NCBI RefSeq assembly: GCF_001975225.1 | Contig: NZ_CP019445.1 | Span: forward strand, 3,534,001-3,598,000 | DNA length: 64,000 nt | DNA from: Kosakonia cowanii JCM 10956 = DSM 18146 | GTDB taxonomy: Bacteria; Pseudomonadota; Gammaproteobacteria; Enterobacterales; Enterobacteriaceae | Direction of reading: 5' to 3' | Shown: positions 26,484 to 36,234 of the stretch, in pieces | Layout of the letters: the number at the start of each line of letters is the position of its first letter | Position numbering within the stretch: the first letter of the stretch is position 1 | Position numbers and translations under genes: made by a program | The notes under the pieces: generated by a model | Told to the model about the DNA's origin: nothing | The model's input: only the letters and a program-made list of their open reading frames with translations | Database searches by the model: none

Positions 26484-27407
26484 ATGGAAAAAAACGCTCT
26501 CTTTTCACAGCGCATCCGACTGCGCCACCTGCATACTTTCGTCGCGGTCGCGCAACAAGGAACATTGGGTCGCGCTGCCGAAACCCTTAACCTGAGCCAG
26601 CCTGCTCTCTCAAAGACCTTAAATGAACTTGAACAGCTTACCGGCAAACGGCTGTTTGAGCGTGGACGCATGGGCGCGCAGCTTACCCACGTTGGTGAGC
26701 AGTTTTTAAGCCATGCGGTGCGGGTGCTGGACGCGGTCAATATTGCCGGGCAGTCGTTAAGCGATCAGGAAGAGAAAAATTGTGAGTTGATTCGCGTCGG
26801 CGCGCTGCCGACAGCGGCGCTGGGTATTTTACCGGCGGTGATTGGCCAGCTGCACAAGCAGCAGCCGGATATCACTATTCAGGTGGCGACCGCCAATAAC
26901 CCGATGCTGCTTGCCGGGTTGAAGACCGGCGAGCTGGATGTCGGTATCGGGCGCATGTCCGATCCGGACCTGATGTGCGGCTTACACTATGAGCTGCTGT
27001 TCCTGGAGTCGCTTAAACTGGTGGTGCGCCCGCGTCACCCGCTGTTGCAGAGCACCGTCACCCTGAGCCGGGTTCTGGAGTGGCCAGTAGTCGTGCTGCC
27101 GCAGGGCACGGTGCCGCGACAGAACGCCGAAGAACTGCTCGCCAGCCAGAACTGCACGTTGCCGACCGGCTGTATTGAAACCCTTTCAGCCTCTCTTTCG
27201 CGACAGCTGACCGTCGAGTATGACTATGTCTGGTTTGTTCCATCCGGGGCGGTGAAAGACGATCTGCGCCTCGGCTCCCTCGTTGCGCTGCCTATTCCGC
27301 CGCTGGGCATCGGCGATCCGATTGGTATTATCACCCGCGTCGACGCCCCGCTCTCTCCGGCGGTGCTCACCTTAATCAGCTATATCCGTAAAACGCTGCC
27401 CGATTGA
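26484..27407 (+). CDS. ydcI: YdcI: LysR-family transcriptional regulator
   Basis: A 307-residue LysR regulator with the winged helix-turn-helix at about 10-70 (HTFVAVAQQGTLGRAAETLN, LSQPALSKTLNELEQLTGK) and a substrate-binding domain from about 100. It corresponds to YdcI of E. coli and Salmonella, a conserved autoregulated regulator involved in acid and biofilm-related responses, and is close to PcaQ/GbpR-type regulators. Context fits: divergent from ydcJ. In K-12 the next gene is trg; here a DUF2076 gene follows. Confidence 0.92.
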   Translation: MEKNALFSQRIRLRHLHTFVAVAQQGTLGRAAETLNLSQPALSKTLNELEQLTGKRLFERGRMGAQLTHVGEQFLSHAVRVLDAVNIAGQSLSDQEEKNCELIRVGALPTAALGILPAVIGQLHKQQPDITIQVATANNPMLLAGLKTGELDVGIGRMSDPDLMCGLHYELLFLESLKLVVRPRHPLLQSTVTLSRVLEWPVVVLPQGTVPRQNAEELLASQNCTLPTGCIETLSASLSRQLTVEYDYVWFVPSGAVKDDLRLGSLVALPIPPLGIGDPIGIITRVDAPLSPAVLTLISYIRKTLPD

Positions 27408-27554
27408 TGCTTCACTGTTTCGAATCTGCTGTGTGACAGCCTTGTTTACCTTTACCTGAAACCAATCTTAAACAAACATTTCAGCACGAGGACGCCAGCG
27501 AAAGGCGCTGATAGACTCAAAGGTACTCACGACAGCAAGAGGAAGATCATTGTT

Positions 27555-28250
27555 ATGCAATATGATGAACAGCAGCTTATCAATGGGCTTTTTCAGCGCC
27601 TGAAACAGGCTGAACAACAAAACGGCCAGCGCGATGCGCAAGCTGAGCGCCAGATCGCCGAACTGGTCAAACAGCAGCCGGCTGCGCCCTACTATATGGC
27701 GCAATCGATGCTGATCCAGGAAGCGGCATTAAAACGCATGCAGGCGCGCGTGCAGGAGCTGGAAAACCAACTGGCACAGCAGCAGCAGAGCCAGCAGCCA
27801 TCTGGCGGCGGGAGCTTCCTCAGCGGTCTGTTTGGCGGTAATAAAAACCAGCCTGTTCAGCCCGCGCAAAACTGGGGCGCGCCCCCGGTCCAGCAGCAAC
27901 CGCAGCAGTATGCCTCCCCGGCACCCACCGCGTCGCGCGGCAGCGGGTTTATGGCGGGTGCACTGCAAACCGCCGCGGGCGTGGCGGGCGGTGTGGTGAT
28001 CGCCGATATGCTGACCAGTATGTTTCACCACTCCCAGCCGCAAGAGATCGTGAATATCATCGAGGAGCCCGCGGCTGCCGCAGGCGACGCCACGCAAAAC
28101 GATGCCTTTAATTCCGATGCATTTAACAACGCTTCCGACACGCATTTTCTCGACAACAGCGATCCTTACCAGTCTGACAGCGTTAGCGATTATCAAAATG
28201 ATGATTTCGGCAGTGACGATTTCAGTAACGATGACGACAGTTTTATTTAA
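27555..28250 (+). CDS. DUF2076 domain protein
   Basis: A 231-residue protein of the DUF2076 family. Residues 1-85 form a helical, probably coiled-coil region rich in Gln (QQLINGLFQRLKQAEQQ, QELENQLAQQQQ). A Pro/Gln/Ala-rich linker with GGGSFLSGLFGG follows; residues 138-157 make a glycine-rich hydrophobic stretch (GALQTAAGVAGGVVIADMLT), and the C-terminus is strongly acidic with repeated DAFN/DDF motifs. Family members occur in proteobacteria, often as putative periplasmic ligand-binding proteins, but function is unknown. It is followed by a good terminator, so it is a single-gene unit. Confidence 0.85.
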   Translation: MQYDEQQLINGLFQRLKQAEQQNGQRDAQAERQIAELVKQQPAAPYYMAQSMLIQEAALKRMQARVQELENQLAQQQQSQQPSGGGSFLSGLFGGNKNQPVQPAQNWGAPPVQQQPQQYASPAPTASRGSGFMAGALQTAAGVAGGVVIADMLTSMFHHSQPQEIVNIIEEPAAAAGDATQNDAFNSDAFNNASDTHFLDNSDPYQSDSVSDYQNDDFGSDDFSNDDDSFI

Positions 28251-28267
28251 CCCTTAAATCACTTCCT

Positions 28268-28302
28268 GAGCCGGATAGCACCGCGTTATCCGGCTCTTAG
28301 AT
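28268..28302 (+). terminator. Terminator after the DUF2076 gene
   Basis: A 10-bp stem GAGCCGGATA / TATCCGGCTC with a 9-base loop is followed by TTAGATTT, 17 bases after the stop codon. Confidence 0.7.
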
Positions 28303-28588
28303 TTCTGGCGCTGCCCTCAAATAATCATCTTCTACAGCGATTTTTCGCTGCGCCACATCACGATCGTTGATAAGCGGCACGATGTAACAATCCTGAAAAA
28401 CCGCCTTTTTAGGGGATTCATGCATTGAATATAACGAGTTTATAATCGCTCCTGGACAATGTTGGCGGTGTTTGGTTTTGTGCTGTTTACATGTCACCTG
28501 AATGGTAAAAAGCGGAAATATCTGTTTGGTCAAGATAATGCGCTTCGCTAACATACCTGTCATTTATGAGTAATTTGTAAGGGATAAC
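28303..28588. other. Gap upstream of the Tlde1-like gene
   Basis: About 285 bp, A+T-richer than the flanks, which should hold the promoter of the effector gene. An 88-codon frame on the minus strand (28297-28563) has no ribosome-binding site and no recognisable content; I do not count it as a gene. Confidence 0.4.
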
Positions 28589-29119
28589 ATGGCATTACAC
28601 GGGACATTTGTTCTTAATGGAGCGGACTATGCTCCGCTTACTTTCTCTGGCATTGGTACGTTTATGGCCTTTTCTGGAAGCGGTTCTAACCGTAACCAGG
28701 CTGGCTGCACAAATGTTCCTACAGTAGGACCTCTGCCTGTCGGTAAATATTGGATCGTTGATCGTGAGCAGGGAGGAATTTTTTCAAGAAGCTTGGCTGC
28801 CTCGAAAGATCTCTATAACAAAATGTTTCGCGGCGCTGAGTTTGGTCATTCCGATTGGTTTGCGCTCTATTATGACGATATCGGAATTGATGACTGGACG
28901 TGGGTTAAAGGTGTTCAGCGTGGAAATTTTCGCCTGCATCCAGGCGTTATCTCAGAAGGTTGTATTACGTTGAAAAACAGCAGTGATTTTGCAACGCTCC
29001 GCAAAAGGTTGCTTGAGACTCCGTTGATGGACGTTCCCTGCATGAGATATCTTAAAGCCCGCGGCTCAATTGAGGTTAAAAGTAATGGTTATAACGAAGT
29101 TTGTCCGACGGGCCGCTAA
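28589..29119 (+). CDS. Tlde1-type (DUF2778) peptidoglycan-targeting effector
   Basis: A 176-residue DUF2778 protein. It has the L,D-transpeptidase-like active site FRLHPGVISEGCITL with His117 and Cys125, and GPLPVGKYWIVD earlier, the pattern of Tlde1, the Salmonella type VI effector that cuts tetrapeptide stems and exchanges D-amino acids in peptidoglycan. No signal peptide, as expected for a T6SS cargo. TAAGGG lies just before the ATG. A small membrane protein gene overlaps its 3' end, matching the effector-immunity layout tlde1-tldi1. No Hcp, VgrG, PAAR or structural T6SS gene is in the window, so it is an orphan cassette. Base composition is A+T-richer than the backbone, which suggests transfer. 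Confidence 0.82.
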   Translation: MALHGTFVLNGADYAPLTFSGIGTFMAFSGSGSNRNQAGCTNVPTVGPLPVGKYWIVDREQGGIFSRSLAASKDLYNKMFRGAEFGHSDWFALYYDDIGIDDWTWVKGVQRGNFRLHPGVISEGCITLKNSSDFATLRKRLLETPLMDVPCMRYLKARGSIEVKSNGYNEVCPTGR

Positions 29120-29369
29120 AACGGTCTTTTTTATTGTGCTGTTTTGTGTTTTTGCGCGGTTGATTAATTCATCTGCATTTATCAGCCTCGATACTGCTAA
29201 TGCTTTTGCTGCCTGGCTTCATGGAAGCGCGAGTCAGGAAAATTATGATGATTTATGGTTTTTTACCGATGTCGGTTTGTCATTAATATCAGCCATCATT
29301 GCTTATAACATCGTGATAAAAGTTGGTCGCAAGATCGCGGGTCGATCCTCGATTAAAACTGAATCTTAA
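29085..29369 (+). CDS. Putative Tldi1-type immunity protein (two-helix membrane protein)
   Basis: A 94-residue protein (MVITKFVRRAAKTVFFIVLF start) overlapping the effector gene by 35 bp in another frame. Two hydrophobic stretches (about 14-33 and 63-84) flank a mainly polar segment of about 30 residues that would face the periplasm, where the effector acts. A slightly earlier start at 29070 is possible. Position and topology, not sequence recognition, are the reasons for calling it immunity; Tldi1 proteins are small inner-membrane or periplasmic proteins. Confidence 0.6.
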   Translation: MVITKFVRRAAKTVFFIVLFCVFARLINSSAFISLDTANAFAAWLHGSASQENYDDLWFFTDVGLSLISAIIAYNIVIKVGRKIAGRSSIKTES

Positions 29370-29378
29370 GCACCGCGA

Positions 29379-29517
29379 GCGAACATTCCCTCTCCCTACC
29401 AGATCCGGTAGTCTGCGCAAATTGCATCATATATTGATGCTACGCTACGCAGCACTCGCACCATGTGGGTTCAAAAAAACACCATCATATGCTGAATATG
29501 GAGAAGGGAATGTTCGC
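29379..29517. repeat. Inverted repeat enclosing the leader of the DUF3829 lipoprotein
   Basis: GCGAACATTCCCTCTCC (29379-29395) is the reverse complement of GGAGAAGGGAATGTTCGC (29500-29517) except for one missing base. The right arm contains the Shine-Dalgarno and ATG (29510) of the lipoprotein gene. Between the arms there is a smaller hairpin GCATCA / TGATGC (29424-29440) and CTACC / GGTAG (29396-29410). The whole 139-bp block can fold on itself; it may be a remnant of a small mobile repeat or a regulatory leader. Confidence 0.6.
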
Positions 29518-30477
29518 AAAAACAATTGCTCGATCGCTGGCGGTTGCCGCCTGCTTGTTTGCGCTGTCGGCGTGTGACGATAAAAAAGCAGATGAGCCTC
29601 AACAAGCCTCGCAAAGCTCGGCAGAACAAGCTGAGATCACAAAATATAACTCTTATATTGAGGCGGCTAATATGTCCTCCTCCTCATTTGGTGAGCAGCT
29701 GGAGCAGTATAAAAAATACATTGCTCCTGCCTTCTCCGGTGAAAAGTCGCGGAGCGATCTCTTCTTCCCCGGTTCTGACACCACCATCCCTCGCGTCAAG
29801 GACCTGTTAGATAAAGCCCACGCGATGGAGCCAGCGATGAAAGATCTTGATGACTCGGCCACTCGCTACAGCGAAGCGCTGGGGCAGGCTGAACCGGTTA
29901 ACCGCGAACTCTACAACTACATCAACTCCAAAACCTATAAAAGCGACAACGGTGACAAAGGCCGCGAGCTGCAGCCGAAGTTTATTAGCGCCATGGAGAA
30001 GCTGGTTGTTGCGCAGGCAGATTTCCTAAATGCCATTGATAAAAAGACCGCGAGCGTATTAAGGCCGAATACGAGAAAACACCGAAAGATACCGCTGCTT
30101 ACTACCGCATCGGCTCTATCTACTACCTGAAAGAGAGCATGGATGCCGCCAGTGGCTTTATCAATGGCGAAGGTTTAGGCGATAAGAAAGACGCCTTTAA
30201 GAAATCCCTCGATCAGTTCAACGACGCGCTGACTGCGTATGATGCCAAAATGCGTGAGAGCAATAAAAAAGGGTGTTCAAGCCTGATCTTCACCGCTAAC
30301 TCCTATCTCTCTACTGGTCGTGATGTCATTAGTCATACCGAAGATGGCACCTACGAAAAAGAGGCGAATGAGCCGAAGCAGTTCCACATGATGCAATCTA
30401 CACAGGGAAATGATGTTCGCGATCTGATGCAGCATTACAACAACGTCATCAACGCGATCAATATCGGCACCTGCTAA
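29510..30477 (+). pseudogene. DUF3829 (YiiG-like) lipoprotein, frameshifted
   Basis: The start MFAKTIARSLAVAACLFA is a lipoprotein signal with lipobox LSAC followed by DDKKADEP, and GGAG precedes the ATG. The body is a helical DUF3829 domain as in YiiG. The frame breaks around 30040: after FLNAIDKK the open frame drifts into a nonsense tail and stops at 30130, while the following sequence reads on in another frame as RERIKAEYEKTPKDTAAYYR through IGSIYYLKESMDAASG to the natural end ..INIGTC at 30477. One extra base after GATAAAAAG (for example GAC CGC GAG) restores a protein of about 322 residues. The break is next to a run of five As, a typical spot for sequencing indels. Otherwise the sequence looks intact. 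Confidence 0.8.
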
Positions 30478-30506
30478 GTTACTGCGTGCCTTAACGACAA
30501 AATAAA

Positions 30507-30535
30507 AGAGGCCGGATTATCCGGCCTCTTTTTTT
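30507..30535. terminator. Bidirectional terminator between lipoprotein and MCP genes
   Basis: A 9-bp stem AGAGGCCGG / CCGGCCTCT with loop ATTAT is followed by eight Ts on the plus strand and preceded by AATAAA, giving TTTATT on the minus strand. Confidence 0.88.
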
Positions 30536-30556
30536 ATCTCAACGTCTATCTCAACG

Positions 30557-32248
30557 TCAGAAAGTTTCCCAGTTATCGCCGCTCGCCAGTGCCGGGCGCT
30601 GCGGGGTAAAAGGTTTTGCCGTCGGCGTGGCGCTACTCTGGCGCTGCGCCTCGACGCCGTTCAGCCGGAATGCCCCGACCGCCTGGGTCAGACGTGCCGC
30701 CTGCTCTTCCAGCGAGGTGGCTGCGGCGGTAGCTTCTTCAACCAGCGAGGCGTTCTGTTGCGTCACATTATCCATTTCGGTGATCGCCTGGCTTACCTGC
30801 GTGATGCCTTTGCTCTGCTCATCCGATGCGGCGGCAATCTCCAGCATGATATCGGTGACGCGTTTAACGGCGGTCACGATCTCATCCATCGTTTCCCCGG
30901 CGGAAACCACTTCGCCGGAGCCCTGCTCAATCAGGCTTACGGACTCGCTGATCAACGCTTCGATCTCTTTCGCCGCCTGAGCACTGCGGCTTGCCAAAGT
31001 ACGCACTTCGCTGGCAACGACGGCAAAGCCGCGACCCTGCTCACCGGCACGCGCAGCTTCCACTGCGGCGTTGAGCGCCAGAATATTGGTCTGGAAGGCG
31101 ATGCTGTTAATCACGGCGGTAATTTCTGAGATTTTGCGCGAACTGGTGGTGATATTGCCCATGGTCTGCACGACCCCGGAGACAATCTGGCCACCTTTCG
31201 TCGCTTTGCCCGACGCGTCGCGCGCCAGACCGCTGGCGTGATGTGCGTTATCCGCATTCTGTTTCACGGTCGCGGTGAGCTGCTCCATGCTGGCGGCGGT
31301 CTCTTCAATCGCTGCCGCTTGCTGCTCGGTACGCGAAGAGAGATCGGTGTTACCGGCAGAGATTTCGCTGGTCCCGCGGTAGATCTCTTCAGCACCCTGG
31401 CGCACGGTGGCGACGGTAGTAACCAGAGAGTGCTGCATCGCCTGAAGATCGTGGCTCAGACGCCCAATCTCGCTGCGGCCTGTCGGTTCGTCCGGCAGCG
31501 TCAGATCGCCGGAGGCGATACGTGAAATACGCTGGGCGGCGCGCTGCAACGGATTAATGACCACACGACGCAGTACGGTAAAGGTGATGATGGTCAGCAC
31601 CAGCGCAAAAGCAAACGCGGCGGCCATAAAGATCAGGCCAAGCTGCGTGCGGCTGTGGGCTTCCTCTTTCAGGTGCTGCGCGCGTTCGGTGCGGATCTCA
31701 ATCGCTTTCAACAATACGGCGTTGTAGGCATCATCCAGCTGGCGCGCCTGCTCGCTTTCATGGTTGATAATCGCTTCAAACATGCCGTTTTTGGCATATT
31801 TCAGCATCGGCTGCAGCCCGGCGGTGTAGGCGTCAAAACGGGCAGTGAGATCGTTATCCAGCGTCAGGTCGGCCTCGGTTTTCACCGGGCGATCCATATA
31901 TTGTTTAAAGTTTTCCTGCGACTGTTTAATGCGTTTTTCCGCTTCGGCGATATTGGTTTTCACATCCTCCATTTCGGCGATACGGCTTGCAGCACCTGCG
32001 TGAATCAATTTAATTCGGGCGACGCGAAGGTTGTTGGAGCTGTTAGATAATCCCATGCGCACCTGGATTTCCTGCGTCACATCCTGCTGGTCGCGGTCGG
32101 CTTGCATCAGGAAGTAACCCGCTAAACCGGAACTTAAGGCAAATAGCACCAAAATGCCGGAGAGGATAAAGGAAAATAGGGGAACCAGGCGAATATTGTG
32201 CATAAAACCAATGCCTTGTGTTTGTTGCATTGCTGCTTTGTTATCCAT
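30557..32248 (-). CDS. Methyl-accepting chemotaxis protein with NWETF tail
   Basis: A 563-residue chemoreceptor. First transmembrane helix about residues 24-48, periplasmic four-helix ligand domain to about 205, second helix about 207-230, HAMP domain (VLRRVVINPLQRAAQRISRI), then the long cytoplasmic coiled coil with the hairpin tip ISEITAVINSIAFQTNILAL..NAAVEAARAGEQGRGFAVVA. The C-terminus is NWETF, the CheR/CheB docking pentapeptide of the abundant receptors Tsr and Tar. It stands where K-12 has trg, but Trg lacks the pentapeptide, so this is a different receptor. Ligand unknown. A good sigma-28 promoter lies upstream. Confidence 0.93.
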   Translation of the reverse strand: MDNKAAMQQTQGIGFMHNIRLVPLFSFILSGILVLFALSSGLAGYFLMQADRDQQDVTQEIQVRMGLSNSSNNLRVARIKLIHAGAASRIAEMEDVKTNIAEAEKRIKQSQENFKQYMDRPVKTEADLTLDNDLTARFDAYTAGLQPMLKYAKNGMFEAIINHESEQARQLDDAYNAVLLKAIEIRTERAQHLKEEAHSRTQLGLIFMAAAFAFALVLTIITFTVLRRVVINPLQRAAQRISRIASGDLTLPDEPTGRSEIGRLSHDLQAMQHSLVTTVATVRQGAEEIYRGTSEISAGNTDLSSRTEQQAAAIEETAASMEQLTATVKQNADNAHHASGLARDASGKATKGGQIVSGVVQTMGNITTSSRKISEITAVINSIAFQTNILALNAAVEAARAGEQGRGFAVVASEVRTLASRSAQAAKEIEALISESVSLIEQGSGEVVSAGETMDEIVTAVKRVTDIMLEIAAASDEQSKGITQVSQAITEMDNVTQQNASLVEEATAAATSLEEQAARLTQAVGAFRLNGVEAQRQSSATPTAKPFTPQRPALASGDNWETF

Positions 32249-32297
32249 GGCGTCGACTCTCGTATTAGTCTGCTAAGTACAAAGGAATGATATATAG

Positions 32298-32324
32298 GCA
32301 TCGGCAATAATTGGATTTTTCTTA
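32298..32324 (-). promoter_or_regulatory. Sigma-28 (FliA) promoter of the chemoreceptor gene
   Basis: On the minus strand TAAG (32324-32321), 15 bases, then GCCGATGC (32305-32298). The FliA consensus is TAAA-N15-GCCGATAA, so the match is good with exact spacing. It would start transcription about 43 bases before the receptor ATG. Confidence 0.72.
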
Positions 32325-32366
32325 TGGTGAAAAGCGCAACGGCGGTCACAGATTTGGAGTTTGGTT

Positions 32367-32391
32367 GCGCCAGCGGAGGGCCCGCTGGCGC
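32367..32391. terminator. Hairpin downstream of frmA
   Basis: A 10-bp GC-rich stem GCGCCAGCGG / CCGCTGGCGC with a 5-base loop lies 10 bp after the frmA stop. It has no T run on the minus strand, so it may rather protect the 3' end. Confidence 0.5.
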
Positions 32392-32400
32392 GAAGGGAGA

Positions 32401-33826
<1,426 letters not shown>

Positions 33827-33838
33827 AGAACCTCCTGG

Positions 33839-33855
33839 ATACTATAGGGGGGTAT
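33839..33855 (-). promoter_or_regulatory. FrmR operator (G-tract dyad)
   Basis: ATACTATAGGGGGGTAT, a run of six Gs within an ATAC/GTAT dyad, lies 13 bases upstream of the frmR start. RcnR/CsoR/FrmR proteins bind such G-tract dyads and the E. coli frm promoter has the same kind of site. Confidence 0.7.
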
Positions 33856-34256
33856 GGTAACGTAGTGGCGATGGTCATGCAAACGAACGTTTAAGGCGAG
33901 AAAACGAGTATGGCTGTAAAAGCGCCAGAGCGGTAAATGGTGTTAATTATCCTGCTCGTCGGTGGATGCACTGAGGGATTAATTATGAATTGATACCTCG
34001 CTAGCATCACAAAAGATAATAGTTAAAAGTGACTTTTCGCCTGCCAGTAAAAATAACCATATATTAACTCAGGTTATTAATTTCACAGAACACTGTTCCC
34101 GTTAGCATGTTTCAGCGCACAAATTAGCGTAAAAATTTTTAAATATTATTCTCGTTTAGCATATTGAACTTAAATTAACGTTTCGCTTAGGTTCTTTCTA
34201 TATTGTTTGCTAAGATTCTTCCTGGCGAATGAGTAGATATTATGTAAGGAAGATGT
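33856..34256. other. A+T-rich non-coding stretch before the Cys-rich orphan gene
   Basis: About 400 bp. The first 80 bases are ordinary; from about 33930 the sequence is strongly A+T-rich with many TTAA/TTAAT steps, suited to H-NS binding. TAAGAT at about 34211-34216 in TTTGCTAAGATTC is a candidate -10 for the gene at 34257. No gene seen. Confidence 0.45.
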
Positions 34257-34598
34257 ATGCGCTGGAATATTACGGATATGTTAGTTTCCCCTGCCACAGG
34301 TACGGCATTTGCTTTAGCCAGGACACAGCAGGACAAAGCGGTGATCGTCTGGTACCGGGGCCACTATTTCCTGCGCCCGGGAAATATATTAGTTACTGAT
34401 TCAAAAGGGATTATCATAGACGGCAGAATGCATGAATTCAAAGTTATCCATACCATGCCCTATTTCCCAACCATCTGGAAAACTTTAAAAAATAGTTGCT
34501 CATGTCCAGGGAGTGATAATATTTCTTTACGCGAATGTGATAAACAAAACGAATGCTTATTTCCGCTGTGCCCCTATGGGATAAAACTTTCCACCTAG
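34257..34598 (+). CDS. Hypothetical protein with Cys-rich C-terminus
   Basis: A 113-residue protein I do not recognise. The start is well supported by AAGGA 6 bases before the ATG. Residues 1-65 look like a compact beta-rich domain (AVIVWYRGHYFLRPGNILVT, GIIIDGRMHEFKVIH). The last 35 residues hold five cysteines (81, 83, 94, 100, 105: CSC..C..C..LCP) that could bind a metal or form disulfides. No signal peptide or membrane segment. It sits alone in an A+T-rich islet between frmRA and an MHS transporter, which together with the base composition suggests horizontal acquisition. Confidence 0.68.
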   Translation: MRWNITDMLVSPATGTAFALARTQQDKAVIVWYRGHYFLRPGNILVTDSKGIIIDGRMHEFKVIHTMPYFPTIWKTLKNSCSCPGSDNISLRECDKQNECLFPLCPYGIKLST

Positions 34599-34656
34599 GC
34601 GCTTTCGCAGCGGATATATTATATTTCACAGCGAGAATATATCGATCATTTTATAA

Positions 34657-34687
34657 CCCGGCGAGATAATCCCCACCGGGCATTATT
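34657..34687. terminator. Possible hairpin between the orphan gene and the MHS transporter
   Basis: CCCGG and CCGGG flank a 14-base loop and are followed by CATTATTTT on the plus strand. The stem is short; weak support. Confidence 0.35.
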
Positions 34688-36013
34688 TTAACGTTTTAAA
34701 GGTTGTCCGGCCGTTTCACGGGCGCGCATCACTGTGATGAAGGTGATTAACGCAGCCCCCATGACGTAGAAGGCAGGCGAAAACTTATCGCCTGTCGACG
34801 TGATAAGCCACGCGGAGAACCACGGCGTGATGCCGCCAAAGAAGGCGACGGCAAAGTTATAGGCAATCGACAGGCCGCCGTAGCGCACGTTGGTTGGAAA
34901 AAGCTCCGCCATCGCCGCCGTGCATGCGCCGTCAAAGGCCGCGATAAACGCGCCGAGCATCACCATCGCCAGCACCGCTGAGAGGACATCGCCATTGGCC
35001 ATGATCATCATCGCCGGGTAGCTCAGCAGAATAAACCCCGCACAACCCGCCAGCATCAACGGCTTACGGCCGTACTTGTCAGAGAGATAACCCATAAACG
35101 GCACCAGCACCGCAACGGAGAAGAGGCCAATGGTGGTGATGGCGTAAGCGTTTAATTTACTGAAATGAAGCTCCGTGGCGAGATAGCTCGGCATAAACGT
35201 TTGTAGCGTCCAGTGCCCCACCGCTTTGATCACCACAAACCCGACACAGAAGAGCAGCGCGCGCCAGGCGGTGGTTACCGCTTTGCGCAGCGGCGCGGTC
35301 TCAATCTGCCCGCTTTTCATCGCCTCAAGAAATTCCGGCGAATCTTCCAGATGCCTGCGCAGATAGAGACCGACCCAGCCGAGCGGCCCGGCGATCAGGA
35401 AAGGGATGCGCCAGCCCCAGTCGTTCATGGTGCTCTCGCCGAGCGCCGCGGTGAGCAGAAACACCAGCCCGGAGCCGACGACGAATGCCATAAAACCAAA
35501 GTTGTCGATCCAGCAGGTGAAATAGCCGCGTCTGGCGGTCGGGGCGTACTCTGCCAGATACGTTGTGGCGCCCGAGCTTTCACCGCCTGCGGCAAAGCCC
35601 TGCACCAGGCGGGTAATGACCAGCAGTACCGTGGCGGTGATCCCAATCTGGTGATAGGTCGGCAGCAATCCCATCACAAAAGTTGCCCCCGAGGTGAGCA
35701 AAATCACCGTCGCCAGCACCTTCTGCCGCCCTTTGCGATCGCCCAGCGAGCCGAAGAATAGCCCACCGAGCGGGCGCATGATAAACCCGGCGCCAAACAC
35801 CGCGAAAGATGAGAGCAGCGCAACGCTGGGGCTGGAGGATTGAAAAAATTGCAGACCGATAATTGCCGCCAGCGTGCCGTAAAGACCGAAATCGAACCAC
35901 TCCACAAAATGCCCGATGCCGGTGGCAAGCAGAACTTTACGTAATTTGCGCGATCCGCCGGCCTGCGCATCGGCAGCCACCCGGTCGAGTGATTCCTGTA
36001 CTGGCTGTGTCAT
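34688..36013 (-). CDS. MHS-family MFS transporter
   Basis: A 441-residue, 12-helix carrier of the metabolite:proton symporter branch of the MFS (ShiA, KgtP, ProP). Typical features: ATGIGHFVEWFDFGLYGTLA in helix 1, PLGGLFFGSLGDRKGRQKVL between helices 2 and 3 (the MFS loop signature), GFAAGGESSGATTYLAEYAP in helix 4-5, and SDKYGRKPLMLAG between helices 8 and 9. Substrates of this branch are dicarboxylates, shikimate, betaine and the like; which one cannot be told. It stands alone, convergent with the orphan gene and not in K-12 at this place. Confidence 0.9.
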   Translation of the reverse strand: MTQPVQESLDRVAADAQAGGSRKLRKVLLATGIGHFVEWFDFGLYGTLAAIIGLQFFQSSSPSVALLSSFAVFGAGFIMRPLGGLFFGSLGDRKGRQKVLATVILLTSGATFVMGLLPTYHQIGITATVLLVITRLVQGFAAGGESSGATTYLAEYAPTARRGYFTCWIDNFGFMAFVVGSGLVFLLTAALGESTMNDWGWRIPFLIAGPLGWVGLYLRRHLEDSPEFLEAMKSGQIETAPLRKAVTTAWRALLFCVGFVVIKAVGHWTLQTFMPSYLATELHFSKLNAYAITTIGLFSVAVLVPFMGYLSDKYGRKPLMLAGCAGFILLSYPAMMIMANGDVLSAVLAMVMLGAFIAAFDGACTAAMAELFPTNVRYGGLSIAYNFAVAFFGGITPWFSAWLITSTGDKFSPAFYVMGAALITFITVMRARETAGQPLKR

Positions 36014-36030
36014 TTGCCTCTCCCGCTCTC

Positions 36031-36059
36031 GATAGTGTTTCTATAATAGATATACTATC
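36031..36059 (-). promoter_or_regulatory. Dyad in the MHS transporter promoter region
   Basis: GATAGT and ACTATC, inverted with a 17-base A+T-rich spacer containing TATAAT-like stretches, lie 18-46 bases before the transporter start. This could be an operator overlapping the promoter; the regulator is unknown. Confidence 0.35.
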
Positions 36060-36234
36060 TACACTGCTTGTTCGAATTTCGCCCACAGGCGATGATAGAA
36101 AATGTGATTTCTCCCCAGCTTTTTCTTACAAAAATCAGGCGGGATCACAGCATTCTGGGGCAAGTTACGCAAAAACGGGTAAGGAATCTCGCAGGATGTG
36201 CAGCCCGGTCACGGATGTCACCGGGCAGAAGGCG

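Noticed and set aside
28297..28563. 88-codon minus-strand frame upstream of the Tlde1-like gene
   Set aside because: No ribosome-binding site, no recognisable content, and it would cover the effector's promoter.
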